Shown in pieces: positions 55,963 to 64,000 of a stretch of 64,000 nucleotides of DNA. The notes below the pieces were generated by a model. It was not told the DNA's origin. It ran no database searches and saw only the letters and a program-made list of their open reading frames with translations. Within the stretch, counting starts at the first letter, position 1; the number at the start of each line of letters is the position of its first letter. Origin of the DNA: Anaeramoeba ignava (Eukaryota; Metamonada; Anaeramoebidae). Both the position numbers and the translations under genes were made by a program. The DNA is taken from NCBI GenBank assembly GCA_028826165.1, contig JAPDFW010000087.1, forward strand, positions 186,001 through 250,000, read 5' to 3'.

Positions 55963-58867
55963 ATGGGAAATCAAAATATTTTTAAAATTGTTGAAAATGG
56001 AGACATCTCAAAACTTCAAAAATTACTCAAATCCAACAAATCAAAAATTAATTTAAATCAAAAAAATGAAGTAAAAATATTTCTCATCAACAAAACAAAA
56101 CAAAAAAATAAAAATAGCAAATAAAACTTATTGATTTTGTTTTTGTTTTTATAAATTTAAATAGAAAGTAAATTTTTAAAATATTTTCTTTTTCTTTTTC
56201 TTTTCTTTTCTGATCAACAAAAAAAATGGAAATAATTTTTCAAATCTTTTGTTTGTTTTTTGTTTTTGATTATTTTTTTTTTAAAAGGGAATTGGATTAT
56301 TACATATTGCAACTTTATTTGGAAATTTACAAATGGTTGAAGAGTTAATTTCAAATGAGATTGATATTAATTTAACAGGACCAGCTGTAATTAAAAATTT
56401 AATAAATAATTTAATCAATAATTTAATCAAAAATTTAATTAATAATTTAATAAATAATTTAATTAATAATTTAATAAATAATTTAATTAATAATTTAATC
56501 AATAATTTAATTAATAATTTAATAAATAATTTAATAAATAATTTAATAAATAATTTAATAAATAATTTAATCAATAATTTAATCAATAATTTAATTAATA
56601 ATTTAATTAATAATTTAATTAATATTTTAATAAATAATTTAATTAATAATTTAATTAATAATTTAATAAATAATTTAATTAATAATTTAATCAAAAATTT
56701 AATCAAAATTTAATCAAAAATTTAATCAAAAATTTAATTAATAATTTAATCAATAATTTAATAAATAATTTAATCAATAATTTAATTAATAATTTAATTA
56801 ATAATTTAATCAATAATTTAATCAATAATTTAATCAATAATTTAATCAATAATTTAATTAATAATTTAATTAAATAATTTAATCAATAATTTAATAAATA
56901 ATTTAATTAATAATTTAATCAATAATTTAATCAATAATTTAATAAATAATTTAATTAAAAATTTAATCAATAATTTAATCAATAATTTAATTAATAATTT
57001 AATCAATAATTTAATTAATAATTTAATCAATAATTTAATCAATAATTTAATTAAATAATTAATCAATAATTTAATCAATAATTTAATTAAATAATTTAAT
57101 CAATAATTTAATTAATAATTTAATCAATAATTTAATTAAAAATTTAATCAATAATTTAATCAATAATTTAATTAATAATTTAATTAAAAATTTAATAAAT
57201 AATTTAATCAAAAATTTAATTAATAATTTAATCAAAAAAAAATAATTAATTAATTAGGGAGATACAGCTCTTCATTTAAGTTGTAGATTAGGAAAATTTT
57301 CTATTTCTCAATCTTTAATTTCTTCTGGAGCAAAAACATATATTAAAAATAATGTAAAATTAATAAAAATTGAAAGAATTAAAAAAGAAGAAAAACTAAA
57401 AGATTTTTTCATTAGTTTGTAAATTTTTCAATCCAAAAATTAAAATCAAAATCAAAATTAAAATTAAAATCAAAATCAAATCAAAATTAAAATCAAAAAT
57501 CAAAATTAAAATTAAAATCAAAATCAAAATCAAAATTAAAATCAAAATTAAAATCAAAATTAAAATCAAAATTAAAATTAAAAATTAAAATCAAAATCAA
57601 AATCAAAATCAAAAATTAAAATTAAAATTAAAATTAAAATTAAAATTAAAATTAAAATCAAAATTAAAAATTAAAAAGGGAATTGCACCAATTCATGATT
57701 TATGCAATAGAAAAAAATGTAGTTTACATATACTAAAAAATTTAATTGATAATGGAGCTGATTTTAATTGTGAAACAAGAACTGTAAATATTAAAAAAAA
57801 ATTGAAAAAAAAACAAATTCAAATCCAAAATTACTTATCCTTTTTCAAAAATAAGGGATGGAAACCAATTCATTGTGCATCTTCTAATTCTTCTTTTAAA
57901 ACTGTTAAATATTTAATTCTTAGAGGAACTGATGTAAATGAGAAAGATTATCTTGTAAATTTAACAAAAAAAATTTGTTCCACTTTTTTTTTTGTTAATT
58001 CAAATTATTATTTATAAAAAAAATCAAAAAAAGGGATGGACTCCACTTCATTATTGTTCACAGATTGGAGATATTCAGAAAGCAAAAATTTTATTAAATG
58101 AAGGAGCTGAGATAAATTCTTGTGATATTGATGTAAAAAAATTGATTAAATTTATGAAAGAAACAATTTTTTTCAAATGAATTAAAATATTTTCCATTTT
58201 ATTTTATCAAAAAAAAAAACTAAAAGTTAAATACTCCACTTCATATTGCAATTTCTAATAATGTTTCTTCAGGATATATTAATTTTTTACTTTCTCAAAA
58301 AGCAGATCCAAATCATCAAGATAAAACAGTAAAAAAAAATCTCAAAAAAAAATTCCAAAAAAAAAAAAATTTTTTTCCCTAATTCTAATTTCCTTTCTTC
58401 TTTTAAAGGGTTGGACTCCAATGCATAAAGCTATTATTAGAGGAAATGTTAAAAATCTTCAAGAATTAATTCAAGCAAATGCAAATTGTGAACTAGCAAA
58501 TTTTAATGGACAAACTCCACTTCAAATTGCTCTTGAAAGAGGAAAAAAATTAATTGTTAAAACTTTAAAAGATTGGACTGAAAAAAATAAATTAAATTCT
58601 GAAAGAATTGTTGAAATTCAAGGAATCATTCCATCAAAAATTCCTAAAAATAAAATTCTTCAACATCATGTTAAAAATAAACTTAAAAAATTAAAGAAAA
58701 TCAAAAGAAATATTAGTCGATCAAATTCTCATCATTTTGATTCAATTAAAATTAAAAATCATCCAATTAAAGAAAAGATTCTTGAAAATGAAAAAATTAA
58801 TTATGAAAATGAAAATGAAATTGAAATTTTTTCCTCAATTAATTCAACTAAAATTGAAATGAATTAA
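55963..58867 (+). CDS. Multi-exon ankyrin-repeat protein with two single-codon microexons (390 aa)
   Basis: Main exons: 55963-56070, 56288-56386, 57258-57353, 57679-57783, 57856-57954, 58034-58132, 58227-58328 and 58409-58867, all phase 0. Candidate 3-nt exons AAA (56165-56167) and TTT (57416-57418) complete two loops (NLNQKNE-K-GIGLLH, GAKTYIKNN-F-GIAPIH). The other five loops already have canonical length and their introns contain no AG-NNN-GT. The protein begins MGNQNIF and has about nine ankyrin units (e.g. GWTPLHYCSQIGDIQKAKIL), then a basic C-terminal tail of about 85 residues (KKLKKIKRNISRSNS). There is no BTB domain. Ankyrin arrays mediate protein binding; the partner is unknown. Intron 57258-side repeat: 871 nt of TTTAATYAATAA. 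TTCCACTTTTTC follows the stop at 58891. Confidence 0.85.
56165..56167 (+). other. Candidate 3-nt exon AAA (Lys)
   Basis: TTAAATAG|AAA|GTAAAT between exons 1 and 2. The loop needs exactly one residue (INLNQKNE-x-GIGLLH) and exactly one such motif is present. Confidence 0.7.
56389..57245. repeat. Intronic 12-bp TTTAATYAATAA array
   Basis: About 850 bp with no G at all between the donor GTAATT (56387) and the acceptor AATTAG at 57252-57257. Units vary as TTTAATTAATAA, TTTAATCAATAA and TTTAATAAATAA. Confidence 0.9.
57416..57418 (+). other. Candidate 3-nt exon TTT (Phe)
   Basis: TTCATTAG|TTT|GTAAAT between exons 3 and 4; it supplies the single residue missing from SGAKTYIKNN-x-GIAPIH. Confidence 0.7.
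57436..57672. repeat. Intronic AAAATC/AAAATT array
   Basis: About 235 bp of hexamers in the intron between the TTT microexon and exon 57679-57783. Confidence 0.85.
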
Positions 58868-59078
58868 ATAATGTTGTTATTTTTTTTTTGTTCCACTTTT
58901 TCTTTTTTAAATAAGATCCAAATTTTGTTTTAATAAATTTTTTTTTTATTTTTTAAAAAATGATGTATTTTTATTATTTCATTTTTCATTTTTTATTTTT
59001 CATTTTTCATTTTTCATTTTTATTTTTCATTTTTCATTTTTCATTTTTCATTTTTCATTTTTCATTTTTCATTTTTTA
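58868..59078. promoter_or_regulatory. Spacer ending in a (TTTTTCA)n promoter array
   Basis: After the ankyrin gene come TTCCACTTTTTC (58891) and A/T runs. From about 58978 to 59073 TTTTTCA-type units repeat about 12 times, ending 6 bp before the CWC25 ATG. The initiator-like TCATTTTT is therefore present in many copies. Confidence 0.55.
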
Positions 59079-62000
59079 ATGGCTTTATCATTTCTTTCAC
59101 AAAAATCTTGGCATGTCAAAACACAAGCAAATCAAATAAAAAGATTAGAAGCAGAGAAAAGACATGAAGAAGAACAAAAAAGAATAAAAGAAATACAAAA
59201 AAGATTACACGATGAATCAGAATTAGAATCATTATCAAAATTAAAACAAATAAACCCGTAAGTAAAAAATTGAAGAAGATTTAAAATGAATTAAAAATTG
59301 ATATTTATATTTATATTTATATTTATATTTATATTTATATTTATATTTATATTTATATTTATATTTATAATTATATTTATATTTATATTTATAATTATAT
59401 TTATATTTATATTTATAATTATATTTATATTTATATTTATATTTATATTTATATTTATATTTATATTTATATTTATATTTATATTTATATTTATATTTAT
59501 AATTATATTTATATTTATATTTATATTTATATTTATATTTATATTTATATTTATATTTATATTTATATTTATATTTATATTTATATTTATATTTATATTT
59601 ATATTTATTTATATTTATATTTATATTTATATTTATATTTATATTTATATTTATATTTATATTTATATTTTATATTTATATTTATTTTATATTTATATTT
59701 ATAATTTATATTTTATTTTATATTTATATTTATATTTATAATTTATATTTATATTTATTTATAATTTTATTTATAATTATATTTATATTTATATTTATAA
59801 TTATATTTATATTTATTTTATGTTTATATTTTATATTTTATTTTATGTTTATATTTTTTATTTTATAATTTATATTTTATTTTTATTTTATATTTATATT
59901 TATATTTATATTTATATTTATATTTATATTTATATTTATATTTATATTTATATTTATATTTATATTTATATTTATATTTATATTTATATTTATATTTATA
60001 TTTATATTTATATTTATATTTATATTTATATTTATAATTATATTTATATTTATAATTATATTTATATTTATGTTTATATTTATATTTATATTTATATTTA
60101 TATTTTATATTTTTTTTTATTTATATTTTATGTTTTTATGTTTATATTTTATATTTTATATATATTTTATATTTTATATTTTATGTTTATATTTATATTT
60201 ATATTTATATTTATATTTATATTTATATTTTATAATTATATTTATATTTATATTTATATTTATATTTATATTTATATTTATATTTATATTTATATTTATA
60301 ATTATTTATATTTATATTTATATTTATATTTATATTTATATTTATATTTATATTTATATTTATATTTATAATTATATTTATATTTTATATTTATATTTTA
60401 TATTTATAATTATATTCAATTTCAAATTCAAATTAAAATATTTATATTTATATTTATATTTATATTTATATTTATGTTTATTTATATTTATAATTATATT
60501 TATATTTATATTATATTTTATTTTTATATTTTATATTTATTTTATATTTATATTTATATTTTATATTTATATTTATATTTATTTATATTTATATTTATAT
60601 TTATATTTATATTTATAATTTATATTTATATTTATAATTTATATTTATATTTATGTTTTATATTTATATTTATGTTTATATTTTATGTTTATATTTTATT
60701 TATATTTATATGTTTATATTTTTATATTTATATTTTTATTTTATATTTTTATTTATATTTTATTTTTATATTTATATTTTATATTTATATTTATATTTAT
60801 ATTTATAATTATATTTATGTTTATGTTTATATTTATATTTATATTTATATTTATATTTATATTTATATTTATATTTATATTTATATTTATATTTATATTT
60901 ATATTTATATTTATATTTATATTTATATTTATATTTATATTTATATTTATATTTATATTTAAATTTATATTTATATTTATATTTATATTTATATTTATAT
61001 TTATATTTATAATTTTTATTTTATATTTTATTTTTATTTTTATGTTTATGTTTATGTTTATTTTATATTTATATTTATATTTATATTTATATTTTATATT
61101 TTATATTTATAATTATATTTATATTTTATATTTATATTTTATATTTATATTTATATTTTATTTTATTTTTTTATATTTATATTTTATTTATATTTATTTA
61201 TGTTTAAATATTTTATATTTATATTTATTTTAGATTTATTTTTATATTTATATTTATATTTATATTTATATTTATATTTATATTTATATTTATATATTTA
61301 TATTTATATTTATATTTATATTTATATTTATATTTATATTTATATTTATATTATTTATATTTTATATTTATATTTATTATATTTTATTTATTATATTTAT
61401 ATATTTTTATATTTTATATTTATATTCATATTTCATATTCAATTTCAAATTCAATTTAAAATATTTATATTTATATTTATATTTATATTTATAATTATAT
61501 TTATATTTATATTTATATTTATATTTATAATTATATTTATATTTATATTTATATTTATATTTATATTTATATTTATATTTATATTTATATTTATATTTAT
61601 ATTTATATTTATATTTATATTTATATTTATATTTATATTTATATTTATATTTAGATTTAGATTTATATTTATATTTAGATTTATATTTAGATTTATATTT
61701 ATATTTATATTTATATTCAATTTCAAATTCAAATTAAAATATTTATATTTATATTTATAATTAAAATTAGAGAAAAACAAGAAAGAGTTGAATTTCTTTA
61801 TCAAATTCCAATGACAAATACATCAACAACAGAACAAACAGAAGAACAACTTCGAGAAGCATATCTATTAGGAAAAGAATACCAAGGAAAGAAAGAACTC
61901 ACAAACATTGAGTCAGTGCGTAAAAAACAGTTACCAGGAGCTCTCTGGGATTCTAAAGAAACAAACACAGTTCTCGATACTCAATCAAAAATTAGAGACG

Positions 62001-62845
62001 ATCCTCTTTTTTATATAAGACAAAAAGAACAGGAACAAATCCATGAGATCTTGAATAATCCTGTTAAATTGGCCTTCTTGAAAAAAGCTCTTGGAATGGA
62101 AGAAAAAAATCATAAAAATAATAAATCTTCCAAAAAGAAAAAAAGAAAAAAGAAAAATTTAGATCTTTCAAATAAAAAGAATAAAAATAAAAAGAATAAT
62201 AAAAAAGATAAGAAACATTCCCATAAACATTCACACGAAAAGAAAAAAACAAAAGAATTGCAAAAAATTAAAGAAAATCATGAAAAAAATCAAAATCAAA
62301 AAATCGCAAATAATCAAAATGAACTTTTAAAAGATCAAAAAAAATCTCATTTAGAATCACAAAAAGAAAAAAATCGCAAACAATCAACTTCACATCATCA
62401 TCAACATCATATTTCAACACATAAAATTTACTCAAATAATTTTAATAACGAAAAAAATGAATCAAATCAAAATCATTTCAAAAAACCAAATTTAAATTCA
62501 AATTTAAATTCAAAAATTAATTCAAAAATAAATGAAGAAGAAAAACAAAAAAAATTAATAGAAATGCAAAAAAATGCAGAAAAATATGAAAAAGAAAGAG
62601 AAAATAGAATTAAAAAACATGAAATTTTAATTCAAAATGAAGAAAAAGAATTAGAAAAAAGAAATAAAAATCCTCAATTTTTAAAGTAAGTTAACAAAAA
62701 AAAATTTTAAAATTAAAAATTTAAAATTAAAAATTAAAATTTTTTTTTTATTTTAATTAGAAAAATTTCTAATAAAGTTTATAATAATGATTCTATAACT
62801 ATTGAAGACAGAATTATTCGAAATAGAGGATATTTGATGAAATAA
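59079..62845 (+). CDS. CWC25: Pre-mRNA splicing factor CWC25 (three exons, 392 aa)
   Basis: Exon 1 is 59079-59257, exon 2 is 61771-62685 and exon 3 is 62761-62845; junctions CC|A and AA|A keep the frame. Exon 1 gives the conserved N-terminus ([20 protein letters not shown] plus a [17 protein letters not shown] helix). Exon 2 gives EFLYQIP, then [30 protein letters not shown] and [14 protein letters not shown], followed by a Lys/His/Asn-rich tail with [11 protein letters not shown]. Exon 3 gives [17 protein letters not shown]. All blocks occur in this order in human CWC25. CWC25 joins the activated spliceosome and promotes the first catalytic step. Thus the splicing factor gene itself carries a 2513-nt intron made of ATATTT repeats. 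Confidence 0.93.
59298..61762. repeat. Intronic ATATTT array of CWC25
   Basis: About 2.46 kb of (ATATTT)n with ATAATT, TTTTAT and rare GTTTAT variants. Three short CAATTTCAAATTCAAATTAA-type islands (about 60417-60438, 61439-61461, 61715-61738) are spaced through it. Reverse-complement type of the NF-YC intron array: the same hexamer, but T-rich on the coding strand. Confidence 0.9.
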
Positions 62846-63252
62846 AAAGATTATTATTTTTTTTTTCTTATTATTATTTTTTTTTTGATGAAAGGAAAAA
62901 AATTTTTTTTTAAATTTAAAATAAAAAACAAATTCAATTTAATTTTTAATTTTTATTTTTATTTAATTTTTAATTTTTATTTTTTAATTTAATTTAATTT
63001 TTAATGATCAAAATTCATTTTTTGTTAAAAAATCCCCTTAAAAAAAAAATCAAAAAACCAAATAAAATTTTTTTTTTTAAATTTCTTCTTTTTCATTTTT
63101 TTTTTCTTTTTTTTTCTTTCTTAATTTCAATTTTAATTTTAATTTTAATCTTTTTAAAAGACATTTAAAAATTTTCCGGCACAATAATCATTTTTTTTCT
63201 TTCATTTTTTTTTTTAATAACAACAAAAAAAAATAAAACAAAATAAAATAAA
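62846..63252. other. Spacer between CWC25 and the HMG-like gene
   Basis: A/T-rich with AATTTTTATTTTTATTT repeats. The one mixed stretch is AAAATTTTCCGGCACAATAA at about 63168-63187. TCTTTCATTTTTTTTTTTAA at 63198-63217 is the likely promoter before ATG 63253. Confidence 0.45.
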
Positions 63253-64000
63253 ATGGATTCAATTAAAATAAATGACACACTTCAAGATCCACAAGAAACC
63301 AACGAGATTGTGAAAATCTATGAACATCCACGTAATACATATGAGATGTTTGTTAATTCTTTCTTTCAAAAAAATTACAAATCAGGAACAAAAGAACATA
63401 TTTTTACACAAGCACAAGAAATGTGGCGAAAGAAGAAAAAAGACAGTAAATTCATTGAGGAATACATGACAGAAGAAATCCGTAAGCACGAACTTGAGCA
63501 AAAATCAAATGAATTTGAAGAAAAAAAAAGGATCAAAAAAAAAAACAAAATGAAGATCAAAAAAGAATTTGTCACTCAACTTTTTCTCAGATTTGTTCCT
63601 GAAACAAAGATAACCCCCGAAATGATCAAGAATCGGAAAGTTGCCAAATCTCTGGAATCATTTGCTACGCACTGGTCTGATTTCGAATCTCTTCTTTTTA
63701 GTTATAGAGAGGGTCTTAAACGTGAACCTCAAAAGGAAACTGTTTTGTCAAAAAGTATCTCAGCCGTTAAAGAAAAAGAGATTGATATTCAACACTCAAT
63801 CCAACAGATTTGTTTCTATTTTGAGGGGAAATCAAAAAAGAAAAATCGAAAACAGAAAAAGAAATTTTTTCAGGATTTTATTTCTTCAATGCAAAAATTT
63901 TCAACTATTGTTTTGAATGCAAAGAAAAGACTTCGTAAAAGAATTTATCGTCAAAAATTGTGTGAAAAAAAACAGAAACAAAAAGTTGAAGATCATAATA
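63253..64000 (+). CDS. Partial gene, HMG-box-like N-terminus, Lys-rich (at least 249 codons)
   Basis: Open from ATG 63253 to the end of the window with no stop, so the 3' part is missing. Residues about 23-85 (EHPRNTYEMFVNSFFQKNYK, then a helix ending MWRKKKKDSKFIEEYMTEE and RKHELEQ) have the order of an HMG box: Pro-rich start, helix 1, helix 2 with Trp, helix 3 with Tyr. The rest is rich in Lys and Gln with a helical segment KSLESFATHWSDFESLLFSY and basic clusters KSKKKNRKQKKK and AKKRLRKRIYRQ. GC and codon variety are higher than in the low-complexity genes. A nuclear DNA-binding role is inferred; the family is tentative. Confidence 0.6.
   Translation, partial: MDSIKINDTLQDPQETNEIVKIYEHPRNTYEMFVNSFFQKNYKSGTKEHIFTQAQEMWRKKKKDSKFIEEYMTEEIRKHELEQKSNEFEEKKRIKKKNKMKIKKEFVTQLFLRFVPETKITPEMIKNRKVAKSLESFATHWSDFESLLFSYREGLKREPQKETVLSKSISAVKEKEIDIQHSIQQICFYFEGKSKKKNRKQKKKFFQDFISSMQKFSTIVLNAKKRLRKRIYRQKLCEKKQKQKVEDHN

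Noticed and set aside
59298-61760. Series of IFIFIY/YLYLYL open frames
   Set aside because: Translation of the ATATTT intron of CWC25; no start context, no ordinary sequence.

Overview
The window is nuclear DNA from an extremely AT-rich protist that uses spliceosomal introns (GT..AG) and the standard code; TAA, TAG and TGA all end proteins here. Tandem RCC1-BTB and ankyrin-BTB genes, Asn/Gln- and Lys-rich low-complexity tails and very AT-rich repeats recall free-living amoebae such as Anaeramoeba (Metamonada). A TCATTTTT promoter motif like the parabasalid initiator fits that placement. The organism is an inference. No prokaryotic features (operons, Shine-Dalgarno sites, CRISPR) and no convincing tRNA or rRNA were seen.

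Layout. 0.15-2.6 kb: a 7-TM protein resembling THH1/TOM1/TOM3. 2.8-4.4 kb (-): ZCCHC10. 4.5-10.3 kb: a giant ankyrin-BTB-BTB gene with about 40 near-identical 102-bp repeats, one frame break and an Asn/Gln tail that runs into a 2.5-kb array. 12.6-13.4 kb (-): an unrecognised two-exon gene. 13.5-16.8 kb: a decayed second copy of the ankyrin-BTB gene that carries the same promoter. 17.9-24.2 kb: a 2048-residue multi-pass receptor-like protein. 24.3-26.0 kb (-): BTB-BACK-TLDc. 26.1-29.4 kb: NF-YC, split by a 2.9-kb repeat intron that contains dead transposon pieces. 29.6-32.0 kb: PH-domain protein. 32.3-35.8 kb: a multi-exon ankyrin-BTB-BTB gene. 35.9-37.5 kb (-): F-box/WD40. 37.7-39.8 kb: a 145-bp satellite. 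40.0-42.8 kb: a secreted BPI/LBP-type protein. 43.0-44.0 kb (-): CCDC25. 44.1-51.8 kb: four tandem RCC1-BTB-BTB genes. 53.6-55.3 kb: zinc-finger/BRCT protein. 56.0-58.9 kb: a second multi-exon ankyrin gene. 59.1-62.8 kb: the splicing factor CWC25. 63.25 kb to the end: a partial HMG-box-like gene.

Three themes stand out. (1) Many genes have one intron inflated by its own simple tandem repeat (unit 6, 11, 12, 18 or about 30 bp), up to 2.9 kb. (2) In the two multi-exon ankyrin genes the repeat-to-repeat loop is completed by apparent 3-nt exons (AG|NNN|GT). In five loops of one gene and two of the other, adding these single codons gives exactly the ankyrin spacing; five further loops that need no extra residue contain no such motif. 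(3) The same double-BTB C-terminus is joined to ankyrin or RCC1 N-termini, suggesting an expanding family of putative Cullin-3 adaptors (function inferred). Exon joins were deduced by hand from splice sites, frame and family alignment, so cDNA would be decisive.
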